Shown piece by piece: positions 46,370-58,397 of a stretch of DNA of 64,000 nt. The notes under the pieces were generated by a model, which saw only the letters and a list, made by a program, of their open reading frames with translations, was not told the DNA's origin and made no database searches. Positions within the stretch are counted from its first letter, which is position 1. Each line of letters opens with the position of its first letter. This DNA comes from Salvator merianae (taxonomy: Eukaryota; Chordata; Lepidosauria; Squamata; Teiidae), in the NCBI GenBank assembly GCA_003586115.2, contig QVOM02000073.1:43757469-43821468 (forward strand). The letters run 5' to 3'. The position numbers and the translations under genes were made by a program.

Positions 46370-48660
46370 CTCTAAGAACTGCTTCTCTCTGCTGCTGAAG
46401 AAGACCTGCTGCTAGCAGACTCTTACCAGATGCTGTTTTCATTCTGTGGCTGGGGTTGAGGGATTGTTCCTGGTATTGGATCAGAGAGACAGAATGGGGT
46501 TGCTGGTGGTGTATTGTTCACCCTGCTGTCCAACAGCACCCCTGTCTGACCTGGTGGAGGTTGTGTGTTGGGAAACTTCAATCTCTACACTGAGGATGGC
46601 TCTTATAGACAGGCTCAGGACTTCATGACCTTGATGACAACCATAGCACTGTCTCAGTATCTTATGGGCCCAACTCATGTCACAAAATATACTCTCAGCC
46701 TGGTTTTTGCTACAGAGTTGGTAGGTGAACTTGTAGTAAGTCTGTGGTCATGAATGGATCATTTTCTGGTGGAGGCTTATGGTGCTTCTTCTCACTGCAT
46801 TGGTGAAGGATCCATTAAGATGATCTGCCCATGGAGACTAATGGAATCTGATGAGTCTTGACTACTCTGGGGAAGTTTCTGCTTGATATGGCTGGTGTTC
46901 CCATTGATGCTCTGGTCTCAACTTTGGACTCATGAGGCGAGTAAAGCTATTGATGTGATTGTTCCCAAGTGACCTCAGTGACCCAGCAGAGGGTCACTGT
47001 GTGAAGAAGCGGGAGGACCAATGACTAGAGCACTAGTGGCATAAATCCCAATGTGAATCAAACTGAACACAGGTTAGAGTACATTATCTTGCCTACCATG
47101 TGGTGGGAGCAAAAAAAGCTTATTGCTCCATCTCCACTGTGTCCTTTAATGGCTACCCAGCAGAGCTATTCAAGTTGGTTAAAGGACTATTGACATCAAG
47201 TCATAAGGATCCATCCATGTCACCTTCGGAAGCTTGCTGTGATAAATTTGCAAGGTACTTTCAGGACAAAGTTGTTCAGGTTCGCATGGAATTTGACTCC
47301 GTATTTAGAAGGGGTCCAGTGGAGGTATCCAGAGCACTTTCAATTCTTGTGGTCTGAAGATGTAGATAAACTGCTTGCAGGAGTTCAGACAACCACTTGT
47401 CTTCTTGATCCCTGTCCTTCATGGTTAATAAAAGGTAACTGAGGGAGAATTGCTGGGTGGGCTCTGGAATAATAAATGCCTCTTTGTGGGAGGGGGAGGT
47501 GCCAGCAGTTCTAAAGGAAGCTGTGGTATGCCCCCTCCTTAAGAGAACCTTCCTGGATCCAGAAGTGTTAAATAATTACCAATGTTGCTAATTTTTTTTA
47601 TTTATTTATTTGATTTCTATTCCATCCCATTGCCCATAACCCTCAAGGTAGCTCACAGCAAAAGGCCAGTACAAAAAAACCAACATATATTATGGCAAGA
47701 AAAACTTTCTTAAAACACATGTAAAAAATATAGCTAAAACAAAGATTAAAAATCAAGTTAAACAAGCCAAATTAAAAACAACTCTGCTCACAAGAAGGGA
47801 AAGGCCTTCCAGAAGTGCTAAGCTTTCAGATTTCTCCAAAAAGCCAAAAGGTACTGTGTGTCGTGGGGTTCTCAGTCCATGACGTTAAGGGACACCCAAT
47901 TCTGGATGCAATCATTTTTCCTAGAAAGAATGGGTGCAGGATCTGGAGGTACTCCTGGATTCGTTGCTATTATTGGAAATCTATGGATTGCTGACCTCTA
48001 GTTCCAACTAGTTTGCTAGCTTTGGCCTTTCCTCAATTGGCATAATTTGGCCACAGTGATCCATGCTCTGGTAACATCCAGATTAGACTAATGAATGCAC
48101 TCTGCATGGGGCTGTACTTGAAGATGGTCTGTGAAGCTGGAACTAGTGCAGAATCTAGCTGTTCAACTGCTGATGGGAGTTTCCGGCTGTATGCATATCA
48201 TGCCAGTCTTAAAAGTTCTGTACTGGCTGTCTATGCACTACAGGTGCACTACAGGTCTTGATGTTAATATATAAAGCCCTGAATGGCTTGGGCCTTGTTA
48301 TCTGAAGACTTACCCAAGTATTAAGACGACAAGGACAAGGCCTTCTTATAATTCTCAGAGGTGTAAGGACTGGAGACATATAAGCAGGTATTTTCTGAGG
48401 TGGCCACAGACTCTGGAACAGCATTCCTCTGGAAGTTTGCCAGGCACCAATATTATATGGTTTTTGGTGCCTGGTTAAAATATAACTTTTCACCTAGGCC
48501 TTCCATGTTTAGCTTCCTCTGAACGTTGTTCTTCCAGAGAAGGAGGGAGGGTTATCTTTTAAATATGTTTTATGTTATTCTATATATTTTCTCTTTTTAC
48601 TGCTGTAACCATCTCTGGAACACTCAGGTGAAGGGCAGGATATAACTTCTTAGATAAAAT
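46370..48660 (+). mobile_element. L3/CR1-like LINE, long decayed copy with endonuclease and RT remnants
   Basis: Frameshifted translation shows, in order, endonuclease-type blocks 'RDRMGLLVVYCSPCCPTAPL' and 'GNFNLYTEDG' (about 46490-46600, the usual Asp of GDFNL changed to Asn), then 'LSQYLMGPTHVTKYTLSLVF'. Degraded RT follows, then the C-terminal region ('HAL..SRLD' equivalent at about 48060-48100, 'LKSSVLAV' at 48210-48235) and a 3' end at about 48560-48660. At about 47595-47930 a (TTTA)-headed retroposon-like segment interrupts it. It is the same clade as the outer element of the nest at 10.75-14.9 kb. It is not functional. Confidence 0.72.
47595..47930. mobile_element. (TTTA)-headed insertion within the L3-like LINE
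   Basis: TTTATTTATTTATTTG followed by 'CCATCCCATTGCCCATAACC' and an A-rich interior interrupts the L3-like coding remnants. It resembles the segment at 37287. The right boundary is uncertain and no target duplication was identified. Confidence 0.4.
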
Positions 48661-51600
48661 AAAAATAAATCAGATTGGCATGATTGGGTGTCCAAACTGA
48701 ATAATATATTGGATGAACTGTTTACATGTTTTGGAAAAAAAACTGCATGTTGTTCAACTTCCTTGTTTACCCCTTGTCCTGCCTGAACCATCCATTTTCC
48801 TGTCAGACCCATGGGTAGGTTTGGGAGTATGCAAATAGGTGTCTTTCTATTCTCCAGTGGCTCCCCAAAGTCCACTATGTCTCTTGTCCTTCCATGGTCT
48901 CCACTATGTCTTTTGGGTAGTGTTTGACTTCCCAGAGTCCACTACATCTCTGGCTTTCATTGGGTCTGGTCTGTCCACACAAAAGCTGAACTCTGGGCCT
49001 TGGCTATCACTGGGGCCACCATGTTCTTCCTACAATAAGAGCTGAACTCCATCCTGAACTTCATGTGCTATGCATGTTTGGGTTCCAGAGAGCTTTGAGC
49101 TAACCACACTGCTGAAATTACTCCAGAGACGAGTCTCAAACTTCTTTCCCCTCCTAAGGTTTCCTGTGTGCTGAGGAATCAAGATACCTTTATACCCTCC
49201 TCTCTTCAGACCTGCTGCCACTGAGGCAAGGACTAACCTGTGAATTAGGCAAGTAATCAAATTTACTTGACTTGCTTAACAGGCTAAATCCTTGGGGCGA
49301 GCAAGACTGATTAGCATACAGATTTCTGGGACCCTATCCTCACTTTGCCGGTAACAAGTAGTAAGTCCAGAGGGCTGACACTTTTGGCTCTCTGTAAGCC
49401 TGTGGCAATTTACACCCTAGCTTATGTGTGAGAGAGCGTTTGTGCCTTGTTGCTTTTGTTCACCCCTGAGAAGTTCTTCTCTGATCAAGAGAAGACCCCA
49501 AGAAAGATACAATTTTCTCTACCATCAGGTTCCTCTTTTCTTCACTTCCTGTTCAACGCACATTAAAGAATCTCTCTCTTCACTGAGTATTGACCTGGCT
49601 CTCATTCCTCCTTTCCCTATGTATGATTATTGTGTGGGGAACAGCAGTTGATTATTCAAACCAGGGGATCATCGGGGTAGAGTTATTTGCAAGCTGCAAG
49701 ACCACCTCTAACTGGCTGCAAAAGCTTTCAGAACTATGTCTGGTTGTAATTCTGCTGGCTTTTGACTAGTAACAAGTTTCTGATTGGACAAGAAAATTCC
49801 CATGTTGATGTGCTCTCTATTTTGCTTCTGATTCACTTAAACTTGCACTCCATTGCTTGGCTTCAGTTTCAGGAAGCAAAGAAAAGCTTTGTCTTGACTT
49901 TGTGTCTCTTTATTGCAGTTACAACAAAACTCTCCCTCTTCTGGTACAAACCACTAATTTGACCTACCCTGAAAATGATTTAAAGTGTCTTCTTGCTATA
50001 AGTTACAAGTTACTGTTGAACTAATCTATCCAACTCTGATAGTGTTTTATTGTTGTCACTTGCTTTTATTATTGCTGTTTGCCATGTAATAAAGTTGTTT
50101 GCTGTGAGTCTTTTAAACTTTAATAAAGAAATTTTGTACTGAGATCAGTGAAGTGTTTTCCTCTCCCTTGGTATTAGCTCCAGCCTGTTATCAGTCAGAC
50201 CAAACCAGTAGTCCTAAAACTCCTGTATGTTTAGGCCTATGTAGAGTGGACCAATGAGTCTGACCCACCCAGGGTCAGACTAGAGGCATTTCACTCCACG
50301 GGATGTCTTCTTTCAGACAGCCTACCTTGCCCTTATGCGAGTTGGTTCCTGTGGCAAATCCAGCATTTGAAGGGCCCAGAATGAAGGTTCCTGTCCTTTA
50401 AAGTCACCAGCTGGAAACTTTTAGGCAGCGTGCCCACTTCCAGGAACACTTCTGGTGTGGCTTCCTGGTGTGTTGCCAAAAAGGGTCCCCCATGGTATAC
50501 CATCCCACAGGAGCATGCTTTCCATACATCCTTCATGGTCTGGTATTCCAATAGTGGTCCAGTTCTGATCAACTTCTTTCAGGTATACTAGTAGTCAGGA
50601 TAGGGCTCCAAAATGGTACAAAACAGTGTGGATGAAGTATTCAAGGAGAGGCAGGGCGTCTACTGGTTTAGAACATCTTCTGGCCTACTGCCCAGTGTGG
50701 AAAGGGCCTGCATGACCAGATACTTGCCATTTTCGCTTGCATTTAGTAAAGGAAGTTCACCACTGCATGGCTCTGGCCATCCTTTCTGTTAAAGGAGCCT
50801 TCCAGAGAATCCAAAGACTCTCGCCCATGATAAAGCCCGCTACTAGCTCTGGCACCTATGGACCAACACAAAAGCCCTCTAGTGCTCAGATAAGACCTGA
50901 GCCATTTCACATTGTGAGCCTTTCTCATTGTTTGGGAAGAGCAAGAAAAAGATTAACATAAAGAATGGACTGTAATTCATAGACTGCATAACAAGATGGC
51001 TGAAATGAGACACACACCCCCCCATGAGATGAGGCTCAAACCAAATCGCTCTGTGACCTCTCTCACACAGGGTTGCCCAGCACCCACCACAGCAGTCATC
51101 AGCAACAGTAAGGGTCCACTTGGAGCAGGGCTCTCTGTCCCATACGTCCCACATAGGGGAATCTGGGAGCTGTCCAGCCTGCCCCTGCCAAGTGAGTCAC
51201 CTCAGGCAGCTCTGGGCAACAGTTCCTTTGCTTCCAATTCATCTGTTAACTCTTGGTAATTTAAATGTGTATATATTCTCTCCTAGAACTACAGATTTCC
51301 GAAACAAGGCCATGGGGAAATCACTACAATTTTAATGTAGATTTTGCTTGAGTATAAAATATGCTTGAGTAGGAAACATTTTCATTATCTCTTTATAGGC
51401 ACAGCAAACACTCACCCCCAAACCATCAAAAGTGGATGAAGAAGAAATGCCAGCATCACAAAAGGTAAAATGAAATGTCACCAGGCTCCAGAATGGGGTC
51501 TGGCCCAATTCTGTCACTGCCATTTATCCACATGACTACAGCAGGAGCAAGACGCAGCCTGGGCTGAAACAGAGACCACTTTAGTCCAGTCACCCGCTGG

Positions 51601-52214
51601 AGAGTTCCTTGGCACAGTTTCTTTGTCCAAGAGTAGTCCAGGGTTGGTGCACATGCAGCTAGCATGTTCACTGGCAGACTGTGCATCCCAGGGAATGTGC
51701 TGATATGTAGACCCTGTGAACCAGGAACATATGTGATGCAGTCTATTTAGATTGTGTGGAAGTTCACTCTGAGTGGGAATTGCTTTTTATATCCCTGAAC
51801 TGCATTTTGATCTGCTGCAGGCCAAAACACAATTCAGAGGAATCAAAGGAAGACCAAATGACAATAAGAAATGTAGACTGAGGAAACGGGCAGTACATAA
51901 ATCCAAACAGATTGTGGAAAAAGGAAGGAAGATAATATGAGAGAACTGAAGAGAATCTAAGCATAGGCTTGTGTTGAACTGAAGTGGGACAGAAATAAGC
52001 CACACAGAGTGGCCTGGGACATCATCATTCAGATGCAGAGAACCTCAGCACACCTGCATGAGGGCATTTTGCAAAAGCAGAATGCAGCCTGCTCACAAAC
52101 TTGCAGGCTGCACAGCAGGTGAGTTCCCGCCGAATTTCCACACTGTTCACCTGCTCCCAACTCATACTTGGGAAATGCTGCATTTGTTGCACAAACAGTC
52201 CCAGTCCCTACGCA
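48661..52214. other. Intergenic DNA, unclassified
   Basis: No gene can be supported. A possible retroelement 3' region lies at about 49400-50160, with two AATAAA signals (about 50089 and 50122) and a following GT-rich end, but I find no matching long terminal repeat partner, primer-binding site or coding region. Around 50690-50710 'GTGTGGAAAGGGCCTGCATG' looks like one end of a DNA element. Open frames here are short and featureless. Confidence 0.38.
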
Positions 52215-52433
52215 GGACCCAGTCACACCTAAGTTTTAATCCAGCCCCAATCCACTTTCAGACTGAGAGAACACATCAGTGAAGTAATAAGATGTTTTCT
52301 TCCAGCATCTAACCCAGAAAATCCACCTTTATGTTAGATAATGTGAAAAGAAAATGGTTAGTCACTTTGCTGATGTGTTCTTTCAATCCAAAAGTGGACT
52401 GAGGTGGGATTAAAACTTAGATGTGACTGGGCC
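52215..52433. mobile_element. Foldback element with arms of about 85 bp
   Basis: The left arm (52215-52301) reads GACCCAGTCACACCTAAGTT, then TTAATCCAGCCCCAATCCAC and GAGAGAACACATCAGTGAAG. The right arm (52348-52433) in reverse complement reads GGCCCAGTCACATCTAAGTT, then TTAATCCCACCTCAGTCCAC and GAAAGAACACATCAGCAAAG. The loop of about 46 bp has a smaller inverted pair (ATCTAAC/GTTAGAT). No transposase. It lies 21 bp left of hAT copy B. Confidence 0.85.
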
Positions 52434-52454
52434 CACAGTTTTTTCCTGCTGAAC

Positions 52455-53168
52455 CAGAGGCGTAGCGAGGGGGGGCGGAGCGCCCTGGGCGGCGCGTTGT
52501 CCGGGGCAGGCGGCCCACGGAGCTAGGGCTCGTTGCCCCGCCTGGCGGTGGCCACCGCAATCATTAGCTCCTCGCCCCAGCCCGCCTGCCTGCCCGGCGG
52601 CGGCCGCCACGATCGTCGGCTCCTCACCCTGGCCCGCCTGCCCGCCCGGCGGTGGCCGCTGCACTCGTCGGCCCACCCGAGCGCACATGCGTGCGGGGCA
52701 GGCCCATCGAGGAGGCCACCGGTCGGGGCGGGGCTAGGAGCGTGGCTGCCGCCGACCGGGCCGGGGCGACGAGCGAGGCCGCCGCTGGCCGGGCTGGACC
52801 GGGGCAATGAGTGAGGCCGCTGCCACCGGGCGGGCCGGGCCGACGAGCAAGGCCGCCGCCGGGCGGGCCGGGCCGACGAGCAAGGCCACCGCCGCCGGGC
52901 GGGCCAGGCCGCCGAGCAAGGCCACCGACGGCCGGGCCGGGCCGGGCCAGGGCAACAAGCAAGGCCCCCGCCGGGCGGGCCGACGAGCAAGGCCTCTGGC
53001 GGGCGGGGCGACGAGCGGGGAATGCGCGCTCGCTGGCCCCGCCCACACGCATGCGCGCTCGCTGGCCCCGCCCACACGCATGCGTGCTCGCTGGCCCCGC
53101 CCACACGCATGCGCGCTCGCTGGCCCCACCCCTAGCCCCAGGTGTCAAAGCTGCTAGCTACACCAGTG
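52455..53168. mobile_element. GC-rich non-autonomous hAT element, copy B
   Basis: A perfect 8-bp target duplication TGCTGAAC (52447-52454 and 53169-53176) bounds the element. The left end reads CAGAGGCGTAGCGAGG; the right end in reverse complement reads CACTGGTGTAGCTAGC. It has the same architecture as copy A: a G-rich left subterminal segment ending in GGCGGAGCGCCC, a GC-rich degenerate minisatellite (about 52680-52990), then four 29-bp units and a CCCCTAGCCCC tail. At 714 bp it is shorter than copy A through fewer internal repeats. Open frames of 90-195 codons on both strands are repeat artefacts. It lies about 2.3 kb upstream of the NR3C1 CpG island. Confidence 0.87.
53021..53136 (+). repeat. 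Four-unit 29-bp tandem array at right end of hAT copy B
   Basis: Units of exactly 29 bp start at 53021, 53050, 53079 and 53108 with the same core TCGCTGGCCCCGCCCACACG. Unit junctions form CACGCATGCGCG, one base from the NRF1 consensus. The number of units and the diverged last unit match copy A. Confidence 0.87.
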
Positions 53169-53176
53169 TGCTGAAC

Positions 53177-55429
53177 TTTGATTTGTCAGAAGCATGCATA
53201 TGGAAACAAGCTTAGCAAAAACCTCCTTTCTGTATTTCTCACATAGTGATGCTTCCCATAATTTAATGAACAGTGAGACTTGATTGTATCCTGACCTTTA
53301 TGATTCTACTCTTAATTTCCATCCATATCTGAGGAGTAGATTTCTATCCCAGGCCACCTGAAAAGCTAATCATTTGGGGGTCTTTAATCCTACAGTCCTG
53401 TAAATTTAGGATATTGTCAGGGACAACCTCTCCCAGAAGCAAATGCTGCAAAAAAGCAGCTTTTTAGGATACATAGTTTGGTCTTGGGGGAGGGGTATCT
53501 TCTTGGATGGAAATCCATCCCCAATATGTGATAATGTAATTTTTTGACAGAACTTTTTGACTGCACTTTGAGGCTTCCTTTGCAAGCTACCTATTCTTTA
53601 TTTTGCAGATCTGGATTCATCCAAAGGTCAGGGTTCTCATCAATCAGATTAATAGTTTTAAGATCTACTTTGAAGTAGCTGTTTATCTCTTAACTCAGTA
53701 GGCTCTAAAGGGTAATTATCTCAGTAGGCTCACCCGCTAGAAGCTTTCTACAATCCAACTTTTTTTTTTTTTTAATTCACATCTTGTTAACTCTTTCATA
53801 TCAAGTTAAATCTTTCCTGGCACTTTTAGGTATCCTACATGTACTGTATTTGTTTCTAAATTAAAGATTCCAGGTTAACAAAGGGTTAATAGACTCCACC
53901 TAGGTTGGTGGCAGCCTACTGTGTTTTCTTGAACTGTTCATCTCTAATAATCAATGTGGGGGCAGTGTAGACTTATTTTCTATTGAGTTTGTAATAAATG
54001 TTCATAATGCAATAGAAATCTACCCCACAACATAGAATTCCATTTCTTTTTGCACTGTCTGAATGAAGAAGAGTTATACATGAAGCATGGGCATCTGTAC
54101 TTGGCACCTATAACATAGGTTTCTGTGGGCAAAAAATCCTATTCAAAAAACCCTGAATGATGTTAGGGCTCAGCTGACCTTTCAACCTGTATGCTGCTTC
54201 TTTTCCTTGGCCCGCCCAGTTTTTAAAGTGTTTCTAATTGTTAATATTTCTCTCTGTGTGATTTTACCTTTTTTTTCTCTTTCTCATAAACCACTTCAAT
54301 TTTTTTTTAATGAGAAGTGGTTTGTTAATGTTTTACATATATAAGTTACATAAATTGGAGTCTCTTCATGCAGGTAGAGAGTTCAGACTGCTATAATGTA
54401 ACATTTTTCCTTTTCCCCACTTTATGAGGCTAATGCAACACAATATCTTTCTAAAAGTAGCTTTCAGCATTATTTTTGAAGGATATTTTGTATTATTTTC
54501 ATAGGACCAAAGTTTTCCTCAACCAAACCCAACCTTCTAGCAAGAAAAACCTGAATATTTGACACTTGACAAAGTGTTACACAGTTCTGGCCCTCACATA
54601 TATTATTAGGAGCTCAGAGTAAGATACATGGGTATTCCTTTTATTTTGTCTTGTGTTACTTAGATATTGATCTGTCCTGAGTCTGTTCTGATCTGTTTGG
54701 AAAATATTGATCCTGTGACAAAGCAATATTTAATTATTCTTACAAAGCAATCATAAGTGTATTTACAGAATTAACATTTTCCCATTCTTTCTGTTTCCCA
54801 GACTTCAGTTATTCATGTACAACCTTCATCAATTTTGCACTGCTTGTACTATTATTTACTACCTAATAATATTACTTTTTTTAACTTAAGCTATTTAATA
54901 TAAATTGTTTCTCCACCTACCAACTAAAATTTCATGCACGAGTGATAGGTGGATGGGTTGTAGCATAAAAACATTGGTTTTTTTCAGGACTTTCCCCCCC
55001 ATTAGGTGTGGTTTGAGCTGCAAGTTTTCTATATGTGTTTTCTAAGCTACAAAGGAAGCATATTTGGGAATTCCTGAAACATTTCAAATCATTTTCTCAA
55101 AATTGCCACAAAAAAGTAGTTTGCTTTCCAGTCCTTGCTTTTAAAGGGGGTTTAATCAGCAAAATAAGTGGCGCTGCCTTGAATTCCCTCCCAAGTGAAG
55201 CGTGGCTGTCGCTTGAATGCTTTTCCAATTACACAGGAGTAAAGGGTTGGATTTGGAAGCTTTTTCTTCTGAATAATTGTGTCTTATTATTTTGCATAGG
55301 ATGAGTTGGACTAAAGAAAAACGCTGATGGTGGGAAGAAATATATATACATATATAAGACGGCTTAAAGAAAAGTGTGGTAAAAGGAAAAAAAAGAAGAG
55401 ACTGTGGCGAATGCAGCAGCAGAAGAGTG
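53177..55429. other. NR3C1 upstream region
   Basis: No coding sequence is seen. At about 54170-54340 there is a fragment resembling the L3-like LINE 3' end ('TTGGCCCGCCCAGTTTTTAA', 'GAGAAGTGGTT'). A T-run lies at 53760-53774. A TATA-like stretch (TATATATACATATATAAG) at 55341-55358 precedes the CpG island by about 75 bp and could serve a promoter, but this is inference. Confidence 0.5.
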
Positions 55430-56163
55430 AAAAAGGCCCTTGTTATTGGGGCTGCAGTTGCCGCTCTCAGTCAACAGGTTGCACCGTTCCCCCTCGGCTG
55501 CCCCGCAATGCGCACTCCCGCTCGCAGGCTCCCGGCTCGGCCGCGCGCCCTCTGCTATGCCGTGCCTTGCTGTGCTGTGCTGTGAGCGGCCCGCGCCGCC
55601 GGGCGAGTGAGTGAGCGGCGCGCAGTTTCCCTTCGTTGGCTGTGCGGCTCTCGCTCCCTTTCGTGTGTGTGTCTGTGTGTGTGGTGTGGTGTGGGGAGCG
55701 AGCAAGGGAGCGAGCGAGCGGGAGGCGGAGGCAGCGGCGGCGGCTGCTGCTCGCGCCATCGTCGTCCTCCATTTTGTGGCTGGGGCAAGCCGTAGAGCCG
55801 TGCGCGCAGACTGTGTTGCTGGCGGCTGGGAGGAGAGGAAGAAGGGGGAGGGCGGGACGCTGGGTGGGTGTGAGGAGCAGAAGGGACCCGGGAGGGGGGG
55901 CTAGGGGGGTTGTCATAGTTGGGGGGCAGGAGGAGGCTGCGTGAGGAGAGGGGAGAAGGAAGGCGGGAGGAGAGAGGAGCAGGTGAGGGGCTGCTGCTGG
56001 CGGTGCGGACGGTCTTGGGCTGGCCGTGTGTGCGTGTGGGGAGCGCCGGTGAGGGAAGGCAAGGGGGGCGGCGGCTGCTTCCCTCCTCGTCTGCAAAGGG
56101 GCGGCTGCTTTCACCCTCGCCCCACACCCAATCCCGTTGCCCCGTAACTCTCCTTCCTTGCAG

Positions 56164-56261
56164 TCCGCCACCAAGTTGTTTATTCGCCTCGCTTGCTGCT
56201 GCTGCTGCTGGAGCCATGGAAGTTGGCGGTTAGAGGAGTCCCAGCGCCCCCACTGGATAAG
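56164..56261 (+). other. NR3C1: Candidate NR3C1 non-coding exon 1 (3' end at 56261)
   Basis: The segment ends ACTGGATAAG followed by the strong donor GTAAGG (56262-56267). It is preceded by a possible acceptor, TCTCCTTCCTTGCAG (ending 56163), so it may be an internal 5'UTR exon spliced from an upstream donor such as the one after 55982. Alternatively a transcript starting inside the island simply reads through to 56261, making the true exon start further left. The donor side is well supported and the left edge is tentative. Confidence 0.55.
56216..56233 (+). promoter_or_regulatory. Five-codon upstream ORF in NR3C1 5'UTR
   Basis: ATG GAA GTT GGC GGT TAG lies 28 bases before the exon 1 donor. 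The AUG context GAGCCATGG has G at +4 but C at -1 and G at -3, a good initiation context. If exon 1 is used as proposed, scanning ribosomes meet this AUG before the receptor AUG, so it could damp translation. Confidence 0.5.
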
Positions 56262-58397
56262 GTAAGGGGTGTCTCTGAGTCTGAATGGCTGGCTGGCTGG
56301 CTTGGCGGGGGGGGGGGGCAAAGGAATGGCTTCTACTTTTAGGATCTGTGTGAAGGGAGGGAGCTGCGCCGCTGGCGAGGACGAGGAGGAGGTGGCGGTG
56401 TGTGTTTCTTTCCCTCCCGCGTAGAGGTCACCCACCCTCCCGCGCACTCTCCCCCCCCCTCCCCGCCGCCTTAAGGCTGAGCAATTTGTTGTTGCTGACA
56501 GTCCTGAATCCCAAAAGGGGAGGAGGGGAGAAACTTTCGGTTTCTGACTCGGCTTAACTTTTAAGTGGGATCTTAACTTTGGAGGGGGGGGGGGAGAAGA
56601 AGGGGTAGTGGAGTGTGAGCGTACGTGCTTGCGTTTGCCCTTTCTTCTGTGGATCTGCGTGGGATTACGCAGAGTGGGTCTGATTTCTTATTCTGTTTCA
56701 CAACCATCTTTGGCTAATTTTAATCCCGTAAGATAATGTCCAGAAGTCTGCCTCTCCTCAGGAATCAAAAGGATTTCAAAGGGACTCCAAATCTGAAGAT
56801 GATTTTATTGCTCCGTCATTGACTTCCTGTGTAGAAAAAAATGATAATTTATTTTTAGGTATTTGTCAATCGTTGCATTTGGGGGGGGAAAAGTCTCCCG
56901 TCCATCTGAAGGAAAGAAATTCGGGAAAAATTGGCAGGCCTATGGGATTGAAAAGAAGTGGAGATTGAGAACTCGGGAGCTAGAGTTTTTGAAGCAAAGG
57001 GCTGGTGACTGGTGTTATTTTGTAAAAGTGGGCGTGCCAGGCAAAATGCTCAACAGGTCCTGACACATTTTTTTCCCTTTCCCTTCCTCAAACCTAGTTT
57101 TCAAAAAGGAGAATTTCAACTAAGAAAAAAAAAAAAAGTGTTTAAGTATTTTCAGGCTTTTTGCCTTGTCTGCAGTTGTATCACGTGATAGATTTCCCCC
57201 TTTGGCATTTACTGTAATTTAATGTCTTTTGTATCCGAACAAGAAACTTGTCAGATGTGGTAATCCCAGTTTTTCCTCTTGTCCTTCCCTCTTTCTTAAG
57301 TACTTTGTTGCTTTTTTTAAAAAAAAAAATTACATGATGGCGCCATGACCAAAAAATACTGTATTTCAAGAGCCTCATGCAACTTTTCAGTAGAGGATGT
57401 TGCGGAATTGGTTGTTTTAGTTTTGCATGATGCCTTTTTGGAAGGAAAAGCTGATGTAAACATAAGCACTTCATTCACAAATAACTGTTTGCACCTTTTG
57501 TATTCTGTGGAAACTCTGTAATGCTGTGAAAAAAGGAACAAACCAATTTAAGTTGACATTATGTTTTCCTTGTGAGCCCTGGCAATGTTCTCTTGATCAT
57601 ATATGCCCTTACTGGACCCTCTGTTCAATTATTGATTAGAAAGGCAACAAATGTATAAGCATCAGCATTTTTAGATACCATTGCCAAGTTCCTTGTGTGT
57701 GCCAGTAGCTACAAACTAGGGAAAGTTTAAATTTAAATGGCATCATAGCTGTTTTATTTTTATTTTGTTGTTAGTAGACCATTTTAAGTAAAAATTAGAG
57801 AAAATTAAAAAATTTTTAAAGAGAAAATTAAAAAATGGCAATTGCAGAGGTGCTGAAAAACGTAGATTTTATCAGAGTTTGTGTATCTCTTGTACCAGTT
57901 GGTATATTCACTTCTTTTACTGAATACATTTGAGAATGACCAAAGTAGATTTTTTTTTAAGTTAGACAGCTCCCCCTCCCTGGCCTGACATAGGAGTAGT
58001 AAGGAAATGTGGAAGAGGAGAAATGATGGCCACTGAGGAAATTAGAAGGTATCATAGACAACTTGGTATTATTTGCAAAATTCTCTTAGTAAAATGCAGC
58101 AGTTTTGAAAAGATTCCCTTTTGGGACTAAAGCTTCCATAGTCCTTAGTCAAAATAGACACCATACTTAAAGATTGGGGGAATTATGGTTGAAATAAGGG
58201 AATTGATCAAAGTTATGGAATTTGATATTAGGCTTGAGTGTGCTAAATGAAATGATGTAAAATTGTAATGTAGAATTCTGGAAAAAGCATTTTGATTTGT
58301 AAGAAAGTGCATAATAACACTTTATGAGAAACTTTAATGGAATGTGTTTAGTGTTCTTCCATTTTTAATACTTGATTTTCTCTTCTGTTTTTACAAG
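56262..58397 (+). other. NR3C1: NR3C1 intron 1
   Basis: The intron runs from GTAAGG at 56262 to a polypyrimidine tract and CTGTTTTTACAAG acceptor (AG at 58396-58397). Its length is 2,136 bp from the last donor. The first 220 bp are still GC-rich (CpG island). The rest is AT-rich with A/T homopolymers at about 57125-57137 and 57313-57330. I see no further exon or clear transposon in it. Confidence 0.75.

Larger units (their letters stand above)
55430..56480 (+). promoter_or_regulatory. NR3C1: NR3C1 CpG-island promoter / first-exon region
   Basis: About 1.05 kb of CpG- and GC-rich DNA directly upstream of the gene, dense in GC-box-like GGGGCGG/GGGGGG runs. A YY1-like CCTCCATTTTGTGG lies at 55767-55780. 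In mammals this gene is driven from a CpG island holding several alternative non-coding first exons that all splice to exon 2. Here at least three good splice donors on the + strand (after 55982, 56048 and 56261) fit that plan. There is a GT/GTGTGG tract at about 55663-55693. A 326-codon antisense frame and others crossing the island reflect base composition. Transcription start sites cannot be placed from sequence alone. Confidence 0.82.

Noticed and set aside
48661..50170. Possible LTR retroelement or host 3'UTR with two AATAAA signals
   Set aside because: No matching second LTR, primer-binding site, polypurine tract or coding domain could be found, and no upstream exon. Left as unclassified.
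52410..53215. Open frames of 90-195 codons across 52.4-53.2 kb
   Set aside because: Same artefact in hAT copy B: stop-poor GC repeat open on both strands.
55341..55358. TATA-like TATATATACATATATAAG just before the CpG island
   Set aside because: Not called as a promoter element on its own: such runs are common in AT-rich DNA and CpG-island promoters usually lack a TATA box. Noted only in the upstream region entry.
55467..56447. A 326-codon minus-strand frame antisense to the NR3C1 CpG island
   Set aside because: Low-complexity Pro/Ser/Ala/Arg protein overlapping several other open frames in the island; explained by GC content. A promoter antisense RNA is possible but not a protein gene.
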